Shown here: one piece after another, positions 1-11,755 of the stretch
How positions within the stretch are numbered: position 1 is the first letter of the stretch
Layout of the letters: every line of letters starts with the position of its first letter
Origin: Ciona intestinalis
Taxonomy: Eukaryota; Chordata; Ascidiacea; Phlebobranchia; Cionidae
DNA: 64,000 nt
Reading direction: 5' to 3'
Assembly (NCBI RefSeq): GCF_000224145.3
Contig: NC_020169.2
Span: 2,600,997-2,664,996 of the forward strand
Program-made: the position numbers and the translations under genes
The notes under the pieces: generated by a model
The model's database searches: none
What the model was told of the DNA's origin: nothing
What the model saw: the letters and a program-made list of their open reading frames with translations, nothing else

Positions 1-242
1 TAAAAGGTTCTTGTTATAACCAATTCTATTTTAATAAAAAAAGAATTATATTTTTAACAAATTATATTTTATTAAAAAAACAATTTTACGATTTCTTAAA
101 TTAACATTGGCATATTGTGAAGTTTACGATTATCATCATCACTGCAACCGCAAAGACGAATAAAGTTATTATTATTAATATAGGTGTAGCGGACTGTTAT
201 AAAACTGGAAAACAGGTTTTAAATACAATGTTTCCACATTAC

Positions 243-3200
243 CTGAAGGATTTCATTGACAGGTGGGTTGCTCTTTTTGAATGCGGCAACAACATCATTA
301 AATTCACTGCTGTCTGGTGTCAACTGCTTCACTTCTGTTGTTCCCCTACTCACATTTCCCCAGTGTGATGGGAATCCTAATAATTGGTTCCATTTTTAAT
401 TTTTTAGAAATACTTTTTGTCTCATGTTAAAATATCACATTACATGGCACTGTACAAGAGAATTAATACAGCTAAATTTTACACAATACAAAACTTGGGT
501 TATAACTCTTTTAACTCTAGTATTTTACACATTAAAATACAATATGTAACATTATAACTAATGATTGCATTTTAAGTAAGAATCATTTATATAGTCTACA
601 GTCACAACACACCAATTTGGCAGCCATGTAATGTTAGTGACACCTATTAAATATTATTGTTACTGCTTAAATTAAGTCTTTATAAGTAACTGGAAAAGGC
701 CTATTATAATTGTAAAACTGCAGTTCTGGTTAATACCTAAAAACCTGGGAGGTTTATCAAAAAACTTCACAAGGCCGTTGAACACTTTGACATCATATGC
801 AGGTATTTTAATGCAGTTCAAATAAGTGGGCTTCCTGTAACTATTCAGTAAACATATAGCTGCCCACAGAAATCGAGCACATTTGTCAACAGGAACTCCT
901 CTGTTACCTAAATGTATTGTTTAAATTTAAGGTAGTAGCAATTCAAGGGTTGTGACGTAGTTTTGTAACCAGATAGTGGTTTCAAATGTCAAAATTTGTC
1001 TCAGTATCTATTACACCAAATCACTGCGTGTTTGTTGACACAATTGAAGGTCATTTTCCCATGCCTCACACATCCAGGTAAACAAATAGGAACGGTAATT
1101 ATTTCCATTCCAATCTGCTCTTGTCAAAAGGTTGACAATTGTAGGTAACTAGTATTTAAATTTTTCAGCACATATAATTTTTAAAAAACGTCGAACTGCT
1201 AACACCAGCTCTACAATCTCCTTTTTTAATCTGACAAAAGCTGAAAACTTATATGGACTGAGTCATTCACGTTAATTGTAAATTTCTATATTGTTTTGGT
1301 CATGCCTCCGAACACATGCACGACAGAAAGTCGCACTTGCATGCCTTAGTCATGTGATTTGTGAAATGTGCCGCAATCAGCGTTGTTTAATATTAATTGT
1401 GTCTTTATGTTGTAATTAAGTGGCCTATATATGTGTGCTCGCCTTAGTTTTCATTCTATTATTTTGTGTTTTAATACAAACCCAAGAACACAACAGTTAT
1501 TTTTTACCTGAACCGAGAACAGGCATGACAACTGTTATCGCTTCCATGTTGTCACACTTTTCCAGAAGTTCCATGATCGACTCTTCAATCCGATATTCCT
1601 CGTTTGGTAGAACATAATGCACAATATGATCACATAAGTTACCACCGGTTGTTATGCGGTAACTTTCCGTAGAGAACTTTGGATTATTGGTGCACTCTGT
1701 TTGCAGTTGAGGCCCAACTCGGCGAAGCAAGATCGCACTAACTTGACCTGTTACATTGTTTCAAATTAAATTTCATTCAATCTATTCTCCATGGGTAAGG
1801 TCCCCTTGTAAGGCATGTCATGGGTTGGAATTTGGCCAGAACTGATCCATTACCCCCAATACCTTTTAGAATTGACCCATTACCTCATTAAACTTTTTTA
1901 TACACTGAAAATATATATAATTTACTAGAACAGAAAAAGATTTGATAACAAATAAACAAACAAGTAATTATACAATAGTTTAATACCTTTAGAAAGTTCA
2001 AAATCAGGTCCCACACTGTTAACAATAATGTTTGATTTTGTCAGATCAGTGATACCGCAGTTTGCAACTTGAACAGTAATCTCGCCAATTTTATAATCGT
2101 GGATTGACTTCACAGCTTGCTGCATAGCAGCGGTGTTTGGTGTTGTTGGTCGCTGCGTGGACAATGACAAATCTTAATCTTTGGCCAAGAAACTTAAAAG
2201 CAATTGCTTTAACCCAGTGGTCACTAATGGGTTGGGCAAATTATCAGGAACAGATAAAAAATGAAAAAACCCCCCCAAAATAATCACCCACAAAGTAACA
2301 TACTTGGTAACTCGTAAGCTAGCGTGAGATGTAAGAAACAGAACACCTGTTTTATAACGACTGTCGTTTTTCGGCTTTGCGAGGATAAAGTAAGTCACAT
2401 TCATTCATTTATTCAATCAATAGGTAATGCATCAAACTAACTGCCATGTCATGTGCCAAAACAATTGTATTTTTTTAATTATTCTCATCTTCGTTTCTCG
2501 AAGTGACAAATAAATTTTATTTTATATTACGAAAGAAATTGCAGAATACACATACCCTCCTTTTGAGTACTTCAAGAGCTTTAGCTTGTTCCTGCTTAAT
2601 TGCTCCATTTAGTCTGTGGGAGAATTTCTCTTTATCTATAATGCTGCTTTTCTCCAGACGTTCAAAAGCCGCTGCTTTACTGTGTTGATGAATGTGTTCA
2701 AAATCCTTTTCATTCATTAATGGGTTGTCTATGGCCTATGTAACGAATGGGTTATTTTAATTTCATGTAAAACTGTGGAAGTTAAATTGTGCATACCCGT
2801 CTGATCATGCTCTTATACACACTGACACATTCTACAATCTTTCCCATCGCATCTTCACGGAGTTTTTCCTAATTTGTCAAAAACAAAAGGTATTATTAGC
2901 TGGAAAAAAAGAAACTTTTAGACTTATTTAGGTAACACAAAATTAAACAACTATTGCTTGCTCTTAAAGAGGATTTTGGAAAGAAATGATTTATGTTATA
3001 AAACTTGTACTGAAATAGGTTCAAAAACATCATAAAAAAATTGGCAACTCACACACAGCAATCGGCGCACACTATTTTTACCTCATATATCGAATTGCGC
3101 TTTCGAAATTCATTGAATTTTTCTTCTAACACAACATCAATTTTGTCACTAAACTCCTTGAGTTGTTGCCTGCCAAGTTTGTTGGAAACATCTGTTATGC

Positions 3201-4983
3201 ATTCCTGCACCACACTCTCATGCTTTCTACGCATTGTCAACCAGGATATGAACTTCCCATCTTTCATGAACTGGTTATTTAGAAACAGATTATTCAAAAA
3301 ATAGTAGGAAAAATAGTTTTAACCAAACCTGATTCATAATTTCGTCATATTTTTGCTTTGACCTTTCAATAAGTGGCTGAAAGTCTTTCATAAAATCCTA
3401 AAAAGCCAGTAGTTGATAAAACTAAATTTTTTTAAATTTTCAGAAATAAGTTTATTTTACCTGACCAAGTAGACCAGCTAGCATAAGAAAGAACGCGAGT
3501 TGGTCCTAGCATAAAAACTGTTTGTTACCAAAACAGAACCTTTAAAGAAAAGTATAATCTACCTCTGGTTTTTGTTGTGCTGCACGGTATTCCTCATAAC
3601 TTTGTTGTATTAGTTCATTAAGTTTTTCTTTAGTTGTGTTCACTAGCCCAACAGGTGATTGTGGCAAATTTTCGACCAGAGTATTTTTAGCAAGTTGTTT
3701 TGCTTGCTTGTGCATCTCCTCAAATGGCAGTTTAGGGGAACCCATTGTTGCATGCTGAAGTCAAATGTGTTAATATAGAACCATGAACTATATTACAGCC
3801 AATTACCTCTTTCATAACAGTGCGATACAGAACTATAGCTTTCTCAAGGGGTTTGGTAAAAGATTCTACAGAAACCGAAGAACTTGTTTGCTTCTGAAAT
3901 AAAAAAACAAAACTAAAGTGATTACATATATAAAATTTTAAAGCATTTATTACCTCAAAATCTTGCCTAAAAGTATTACAAGCATCTCTAATCATACTGG
4001 ATAATTTTTTTTCAGTTTGTTCCACCATATGAGGTGGAGAAACTGGCATGTTTTCACGAAGATCATTGAACGCTGCTTGTTTTGCTTTGCTGTGTGTAGA
4101 ATCAAAACCTTCACGGGACAAAGTTCCATCTTCTGCAGACTAAAAAGAAATAAATCACATTAAATTTTAAACAAATTTCGAAGAGCCGTAATATAAAGCT
4201 TAATTTATTCATGATTTGTCGGGTGGTAATAAGAAACCTTAACTAGTTCAAAAAATAGAATTTTATGTAATCAATGTCAGTAACACGAAATACCTAAAAA
4301 AGAAAATAGAAACACAAATACCATATTTTAAAGAATTTTATTTAAGGAAAAAACAACTAAAATCAAATTACATTTTGAAAATAATCGCAGTACTTTTTCA
4401 TAGATTCGTTTAAAGGCCCCAAGAACTGTTTTGCTTGATCTTCCTGTAACATTAGCAACATGTAACTACTTCTACAACTAAAATTAGTGTAACTACTTCT
4501 ACAAACACATTAAAGCTTAAAAACAAAAACTAAAACTAGAATTTAATAAACAATGATGCATATGACTGTACTACAAACTTTTGTAGAAATAAGATTGGTT
4601 CTTACACACCTCCAACTCTTGATTGCGTTGTTCAATAGTTTTATATTCAAGATTCAAAGCTTGTAGCATTTGATCCTTCAATGCAGCATCACCCTGGCAG
4701 TGTTCATTCACAATTGATTCCTTAATATTGGTATGGCGGCTCTTTAAAGTTGACCATGCTATAAATTTGCCTCCTCTGATAACCTGAAAGTCAATCTTTA
4801 AACAGAATACCAAAAAAAAGTAACCTAATTTTACCTGTTGCATTGCCATGTTATATTGCGCTTTGCAAACTGTCATTTTCATGTTTGCAAATGAGCCGGA
4901 CTCTTTTAACTGGAACAAAGTGTTCTTGGTTGTTCTGATACGTAAACAAAGTTAATTAATAAATATTTACTTACCTGAGCCAT
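243..4983 (-). CDS. Macro-domain mono-ADP-ribosyltransferase with N-terminal helical modules (partial, 3' end beyond window)
   Basis: Sixteen exons read on the minus strand: 4983-4975, 4909-4835, 4783-4610, 4443-4372, 4139-3954, 3893-3807, 3754-3563, 3505-3461, 3397-3329, 3270-3082, 2868-2797, 2735-2556, 2152-1987, 1747-1508, 907-737 and 376-243, all joined in frame with GT/AG ends (687 codons). The first 12 exons, all phase 0, give a charged helical region. The next three give a macro domain (GEITVQV, IIVNSVGP, VVMPVLGSG then NRG across a junction, where ADP-ribose loops lie). The last begins a PARP catalytic domain (FPSHWGN, then a SSEFNDVVAAF stretch), as in PARP14/PARP15. The catalytic His-Tyr part must lie left of base 243. 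No WWE exon is seen between macro and PARP. The helical repeats (F-x3-H-x2-AK patterns) resemble the C-terminal helices of guanylate-binding/atlastin proteins; that likeness is inference. By family, it would transfer or read ADP-ribose in stress or immune signalling. Confidence 0.82.
2177..2415 (-). mobile_element. SINE-like element S1, copy a
   Basis: Matches the copy at 38190-38410 in reverse orientation: the shared block includes the TTTATCC, ACGACAGTCGTTATA-like and CTTACGAGTTACC segments, then a G/T-rich tail. It sits in an intron of the macro-PARP gene. The element may correspond to a composite SINE known from Ciona, but I cannot confirm the name. Confidence 0.6.
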
Positions 4984-5111
4984 TGCAGTTGTGTATTACT
5001 CCAATCATTAACCAATGGTATGATTTCTTTCAGATATACTTTACTGAATATTTAAAACACTCTCAAATCTCACAAATCTGGCAAAATCACACACTAGATG
5101 ATTGTAAAATA

Positions 5112-5117
5112 TTTATT
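5112..5117 (-). terminator. TRMT5 polyadenylation signal AATAAA
   Basis: AATAAA on the minus strand, 56 bases past the TRMT5 stop codon and about 130 bases before the start codon of the next gene on the same strand. Its position fits cleavage of the TRMT5 transcript in this short spacer. Confidence 0.5.
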
Positions 5118-5172
5118 GCAAAGAAACTAAACAATTCTGCAATAGACCAATTGCAAAGCACAAGTTTTAACA

Positions 5173-8100
5173 TCAGCTAATGCATTCTTTTATTTTTTTT
5201 GGTGCAGGTTCATATACATCTTGCTCTTTCTGGTCCATCCAATGCTGACTTAATACAAAACTGACACAGTACATTTGTTTCTTTGGGGCAACATTTCGAA
5301 CATTATATATAACAGCGTCCTCTGGCAGTGCACAGCCAAGACTTTGCTTAATTCTTGATTTTAAGTCAGCTGTATAAAAAAATGAAACAATTGAATTAAT
5401 TAATTAAGAGATTGGCAAATAAATCAATTTTATACGGAAAAGAATCTGTTCCTAACACACTGTCACTGATATGCCACGCAGTATTCAACCCTAGTTCCTT
5501 ATTCTGTGGTTCCGCATTGGCTTCTGTAAAGGTGAAACTCTAGTTTCACAATATTGTTTTGAAGCACAGGGTACGAAAATAGCAAAAATTACAATTCGGG
5601 TTTTACAGTTTTTTCTTATTAAACATACCAAATATACTACATTACTTTCAACCAATTATCAAAATTTTGACTTTAAAACCCTAACAGACATTAACATAGT
5701 ACAGACATGACGTCATTTGATGCAGTATTTTTAACACAATACCCTGCTGTGTCTGGTGCAGTCAAATACACAGCGGGGGTCTAGAGGTAGGTAAATGTTT
5801 TAACAAATATTTACGCATCAGCAATGATCAAACAGCATTATTTCACACTGAACATACTGATTAATAACTCATATGTGTTAATATTTAAGTATGCTTGGAA
5901 ATGGCACCTAATAGACTTGAAAAGATTAATAAACAAATCTATACAACTTCATAATACACTAAAACTAAAATAATAAATGCATATTTTAAAAACAATTGAA
6001 TATTCATAAAAAGAAACTAAACATATATATATATATATATATCTGGAACATATATATATATATATATGTGTGTGTGTAATATTGTGTAGATATATTTTCA
6101 ATTTTTTTTTAATATTCGAAAGTTACCTATTCCATCTTTTTCTGGCGCGAATATGTACAAATGAACACATACTTCTGGAATAGAAAGCAGTTTCTTGTGT
6201 GAAGCATTGGACAGATCATTAGCAGCACTAAACAACAAAGTTATTAGACCATTATCAGGTAGTATGTACATATGGACTTACAGGCAATCACCATTGCAAA
6301 GCAAGCCACGAAAAACATCAAGAAATTCTACAGCAATGGCAGGCAGGTTCATTAAAACATGAACTTTGTGTGGACTTCTGAAAAAAATTGTACGTTAGAT
6401 TATTGGTTAGTCAAGTTTAACTAAAAAATCTTAATAAACAAAACGAAGGTCTCACAGGTGGTATGCGAACAACTTATTAGGTTTACACCAAACAATCGCG
6501 AGGCGTTGCTTTATGTGCGTACTACGTATTCTTTGCAAAAATATCTATACTTTAATTCTGAGCATACGTGAAGATGTATTTTAAGCAACTGCAGGGTAAA
6601 TATTGTAAATAATCAAGGGGACAATCGATATTATGACACAAACAATCGCCATGTGAATTGCTATTATGTCGTAATAAATTTCCAGGTCAAACAATCGCTA
6701 ATATGATGCAATGAATCCAGGTGTGACTATTACATAACTACTATTACGTAACAAACATGCTGCTTGGCTGAGGAAAACATTGTAAATATACAACAGTGCT
6801 ATTTCTGGAACATATTTAGGTTGTTTATTACCACATGTTGCCCTGTTTAATAGGCAAATAACATTTATTTCACACGTAACTATAAGGAAGGCAGTGCCAA
6901 GTTTGTGTTGCGTAAATTATCAGGTGATTCAACTTTTTGGCCTGGAGCCTTTAGTAATATAGGTGGTACGAGAACGCTACACGAACCAAAAAATGGTACG
7001 CGAGTTAATAAAGTTTGGGAACCATTGATGTAAAGAAAGCTTAGTTTGTAAGTATGAGGACCCAGTTATATATTCTGCTATGTGTAGCGACCACGGTTAT
7101 TTTTTTACAACTAAATGTAAATATGTTTTTAACTGTAACTTGTTTTAACAACTGTTGTTTACTCGCTCTATCCTGTTTCTTCATTTAAAATATTTTAGAT
7201 ATTCATTACCGTAATCGAAGAGACAAATAACTTTATTATTATTATTTGTTATCTCACCTAGTAAGAAGATAATTTCGCAATTCAGTTTGTATAAATTCCC
7301 TTCCGTCAGAGTTAAAACATTTGGCTTTGGTTTTGTTCAATGCAACATTGTGGAGCAACCATCTATATGACTCAGGATTCAAATCATTTGCGTAAACTAC
7401 ACAACCTATATGGTATGGCTTGTTAAATATATATATATATTAATATAGATAATATAATGCAACAGTAAAGCAAAATTATTTAAATCTACTTAGATATTTA
7501 CATATTTCAAAGTGTTCTGTTATACAGCATTAAAGCAAACATTTAGAACTTTTTTTTTAAATGACAGCAAGTAATATTTAATTTCAATAGATTTTTGTGT
7601 TTAGTTACCCTTCTTAGCGATTGGAATGGCAAAAGGTCCAACTCCAGCAAAAACGTCAAATACAACATCACTTTCAGACACAAAATTGGTTATACGCTGG
7701 TGTTCTGTAGATAAACGTGAATTCCAAAACACCTAAGAAATAAGTTAACTACATCAATACTCAATTTTTTATAAATATAAATTTCCAAACTTTTCCAAAA
7801 ATTAATAATAAATTATGCAAAATTTAATGTCTGCTGAAATATAAATATAATCACTGAATTTTAAACTAAATTACTAAAATATATATTGAAACACTAGTTA
7901 ATACTCCTTAAAATAAGAGACGAGGTTGCGAGAGTTTTTTGCACAATGTGCGAAAAAATGTGCTCGATGAAAATGTGCACATTTAAATGTGCACCTGCAC
8001 ATTGTGCTCGCATCGCTGAAAAATGTGCACATTTAAATGTGCGACCTGCACATTGTGCTCGCATCGTTCGAAAATGTGCACATTTAAATGTGCACACTTT

Positions 8101-10164
8101 TAACAAGCACATTTTTTCGCACATTGTGCGAAAAATGTTGACAACTCCTGTTGCAAAATAAGCTCCAGCTCACAAAAATAACCTGCATTCTATGACTCTT
8201 GGCATAAAAAACCCATAGGACCACTTCAAACCCTATAAGCTGTTTTGGTAATTTATTTACCAATGTCATATTCTTATCAAGGTAAAAAGCTCTTAAAGAG
8301 CTCACTATAACTTGCCATAAGGATTTAATAATTTATTTATAGGCTCTTATTTCTAGCAGTAACCCTATATATATATATATAGGACAAGTAAATTAGTAAA
8401 CCACTACTTTTAACTTAAAAGAGAAGTTTTAAGTTAGTTAAGATCTTAAAACAATTTAAGGAAAAATTTGTATGTTGTTTACCTTAGAAAAATCAAATTC
8501 GAATTTCCTTCCATGTTCTATAATCCTTGTAACAAAATTGTTTTCCCCAGCTATCACCTCCATTTCAAAATTTCGAAACTTGTTATCAATATTTTGGTGC
8601 TTGTTTACCACAGTGCGCGCTGTCTGTATCTTGTCCAGAAGAACCTGCGATTGCAACAAAAACATCATGTTGGACCATGAATAGTAGTCGTTTAAAAATA
8701 AATTTTTAAGTCGTTATTAATGCAAATACAATATTACAGGCTTACAGCTAATTATTTTGATAAAAAGGCATCTTTAATCTTATTTATTGCTAATTTGTTT
8801 GGTTTCCCTAAATGTAAATAAGCACCACTTGGTAGAAATTCATGTAGTGCATAATATAGGTTGAGAACAACTAATCTATGTACCTTATCAACTGTGTTTT
8901 AAGTTAACCATGTAGGTGGTATATGACTGGATCTTGCTTACCTGGCCAATTATGTGTTTGTAAGGTAACTGATGATCCCTTAGATTTACATGCAGAATGT
9001 GACCAACTTGAGAAAATCCTCTTGCTGCCATTTCACTGTCAGGTAGAATGGCTCGCAGTACGTCCCAGTGCTTATAGTTTTCATAACTGGAAAAAATTTG
9101 AAGCAACTGTTTTAAATTTGCATATAATTTTTGGGTATATATACATTACATGCGTGAGCACCAGGTTGGATTAAATGCCCTGTATAATACAGTATTGCAG
9201 ATTTATATTCAAATAGAAATTTTAGTTTTACCCAAAATGTCACCCAATTTTGGCGATTTGGAAGAAAATTCAGTCATAGGCTGTTGATATTCAGCATTTT
9301 ACTATCATACCTTAATAGTAATAAATAATATAAAAACCGAACGAAAAACGTTGCAAAATTTTCCTCAGCGGGAAATTAAAATTTCCAATCTCGTTAAAGA
9401 ACATAAAAAAAATTCCAAAACAACACCCACAAAGTAACTTAAATAGTGACTTGTAAGCTGACAGGAGGTGTATGAACACCGGTATTATAAGGACTGCCGT
9501 TTTCTGGCCGCGCAAGGATAAAGTAAGTTACATACGTTTATTCAAAAAACACAATTTATTTGTATTATTTGTATAGGCCCATATATAGGAATGTACAGGC
9601 GTATATTTATATATCATTATACCAACAAAACAAATTGGGTAGCCACATTACTCATTCTGAAAAAATAATCTTTACATGTCTCACCCCAATGTTATCCTGT
9701 AGTCATATATTTTATCTTTTACTCCAAGTTTGCCTAACATTTGTTTTTCGTCCGATGAATAAGTCTCCATTGTGGTGCCTGGTTTCAACAGAAATAGTTT
9801 GTGGCCAGCAGTTAGTTCTTCACCCACCAGGTGTGCAGGGGGGTCAACCACTTTTTTGTTGATACTTAAATTAACAAGTTTGCTTTTCATCATTTTACGG
9901 CAGTTCCTTAGAGATTGTACAGGCACAAGTAATGCTGGAAGGGTGACTTCTTGTTCAAATGCGCTCCTAAATAGTTTAGATGAATGTATAATAACGTGTT
10001 TATTACTAAGTCTTATTATAATTTGCAAAACATACATTCTTTTCATACCTATCCAACACTTTCATGCCACGCACTGCAGCAGGCGGGTACAGAGCGCTAT
10101 GTTCGTGATCCATTCCTCTTTGTATGACTTTACGTATTAAATTTCTAATGTAGGCAATGACCAT
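5173..10164 (-). CDS. TRMT5: tRNA (guanine(37)-N1)-methyltransferase TRMT5
   Basis: Nine exons on the minus strand: 10164-10049, 9966-9685, 9086-8942, 8644-8483, 7732-7609, 7405-7258, 6377-6282, 6227-6127 and 5369-5173. Recognised by close likeness to animal TRMT5: [13 protein letters not shown] near the start, [21 protein letters not shown]-like block, [30 protein letters not shown], the SAM-binding [29 protein letters not shown] and VRNVAPKK. The enzyme makes m1G at position 37 of tRNAs, next to the anticodon, in cytosol, nucleus and mitochondria, and prevents frameshifting. An in-frame ATG at 10164 adds a 17-residue, arginine/lysine-rich stretch without acids ahead of the ATG at 10113, which would serve as a mitochondrial presequence; either start could be used. 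The stop is 189 bases from the next gene's ATG. Confidence 0.95.
6018..6078. repeat. AT/GT microsatellite
   Basis: Two AT dinucleotide runs separated by CTGGAAC, followed by a short GT run. Lies in the last intron of TRMT5. Confidence 0.9.
7085..7240 (+). mobile_element. SINE-like element S2, copy a
   Basis: Begins near TGTAGCGACC and ends near ACCGTAATCGAAGAGAC followed by AAATAA and T/A-rich tail. Shares GTTTTAACAACTGTTG and the CGAAGAGAC end with the copy at 21735, and the same end in reverse at 11255 and 39125. In TRMT5 intron 6. Confidence 0.45.
7941..8129. repeat. Foldback element with internal tandem palindromes
   Basis: The first and last 24 bases are exact reverse complements. Between them a 50-51-base unit recurs three times (starts at 7971, 8021 and 8072), each carrying the perfect palindrome TGCACATTTAAATGTGCA. 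The whole 189-base element lies in TRMT5 intron 4 (8482-7733). No coding role; the short reading frames through it are by-products of the repeat. Confidence 0.9.
9405..9545 (-). mobile_element. SINE-like element S1, copy b
   Basis: Reverse-orientation copy with the CACCCACAAAGTAAC, AAGCTG and GCAAGGATAAAGTAAG segments of the family. In TRMT5 intron 2. Confidence 0.55.
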
Positions 10165-10777
10165 CACAACACGTTTACATTGAGACTATCAGTTGGGGTG
10201 TGAATACATTTTAGCCACATGTGATACAGCGTTCATTCTTCAGCAGTCTTTTGTAGAAAATATAGCACAACAATTAACAAAAACTAGCCTGTAAGTAAAA
10301 TTTGGAATCACAAAACTGTTTGCACACTGACACCATTGCTAACACACACTACGAGCCGAACAGCAGACATGCTGTTGTCACGTGACCAATAAAAACAACA
10401 ACTTGCTGAGAGCAGATATACGGAATACGGATTCGGGCTAAAAGCATTCACAGAATGGTCAAAATATAAACTATTTCAGGTTCAACTACAAGAAACATTA
10501 AAATACTGCACTACGTATGTGTGTATGTGTTAAATTGTACCACCGTACATTTGCGACTTGTCTGCACTGTAGAAACTTGTCGTAATGGTACGACGTGCCA
10601 GTATAGTAACACGTGCTTAGTTTTTGCTGAGCCTTGCATGGCTTGATGCCGTGATATAAATAACGACTGTAGGTAAGCCTTTTCATGCATTGGTGTTTTT
10701 GGGAAATATTAGCCAATCTACGAAGTAAACAGCGGAGGCTTCTGCATATTATTTTAATATGTAAAACTAGCTCGTAT
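10165..10777. other. Upstream region of TRMT5, no gene seen
   Basis: No supported coding sequence or known repeat. Likely holds the TRMT5 promoter; no clear TATA box was picked out. Confidence 0.4.
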
Positions 10778-10954
10778 CATAGTACCACAGATAGATTTAC
10801 CACAAAATATTCTGACCTTGTTTTAAAAACTTAACAGCGGTATAAGGCAGTCGTGATGGTACGGGTTTATATTTCTTTGAATTTTATTTTTTTACTACCA
10901 AATGGGTTTAGAAAATAGAAAGAAAATTTGTCTCATCTTCCCCAACCCTACTAT
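10778..10954 (+). mobile_element. MITE family M, degraded copy
   Basis: Retains the ACTACCAAATGGG and CATCTTCCCCAACCCTACTAT right half; the left end is poorly preserved. Confidence 0.6.
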
Positions 10955-10955
10955 G

Positions 10956-11150
10956 TGGTACTGTGGGGGAGATGGGACACCTTATACACATAATATCCAA
11001 ATATACTGATTGTGTTCTAAACAATTAACAACGGTCTATGGAAGTCGTAAGGATACGTTTCCATAACTCTTTGAATGTTCTTCGTTTACTACTAAATAAG
11101 ACGAGAAAATATAACAAAAAGGAGTCCCATCTTACCCCATCCTACTATAC
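10956..11150 (+). mobile_element. MITE family M, full-length copy
   Basis: Starts GGGGGAGATGGGACACC, contains AACAATTAACAACGGTC and ends CCCATCCTACTATA; both terminal repeats are present. Confidence 0.85.
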
Positions 11151-11254
11151 GTCAGCAACACCCACGCTTTCGTAGAAACAATTATAAATATAGAAAACAA
11201 ATACACGGTCTTTGACGTTTTTGTAGGATTAAAGTTAAACTGTAACGCTTTTAT

Positions 11255-11462
11255 GATAATATATTATATTTGGCTTTTCGATTACGATAGCGAAGATTAA
11301 AATATAATTAAAACCATATGACAGAGTATTGCTAAATCAGCAGCAAAACGACAGTCGTTAAATCACGCTTATTCGATTGTTTATATTTACATTTATTTGG
11401 AGGAAAGAAGCGTAGTCGCTATACACCTATAGCAGACAAACAACGAGCCAGTTATGTTTAAA
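11255..11462 (-). mobile_element. SINE-like element S2, copy b
   Basis: Reverse-orientation copy: TTTGGCTTTTCGATTACGATAG at its left matches the CGAAGAGCCAAATAA end of the family, and CTATAGCAGACAAAC its other end. Confidence 0.4.
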
Positions 11463-11755
11463 TTTTCAAGTTAAAAAGTGTACCGAAAGGCAAACTCTCT
11501 ATGCTTAAAAATATAACATTTTTAGCTTTTATATGCGCTAATTTAAAATACAGGAAATTTGAACAGTCATACTTGCAGTCTTGCTGTTTAAACTATCAAT
11601 GTGGATGTGTAGCTGATAAACTGGAATATTTATTGTTTATCAACTGCCGGTACACTTCTTTCCAATCGAAGTTGTTTGTTTGTCATAGACAGTGATGCAT
11701 TATTTTTGTACCATCGTTGGACAGCATTGTTTTGCTTGTAGACATCATCCGGAAT

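Noticed and set aside
7894-8161. Mirror-image short frames with repeated CAHF/CAHLNV peptides on both strands
   Set aside because: Produced by the foldback repeat; not protein-coding.
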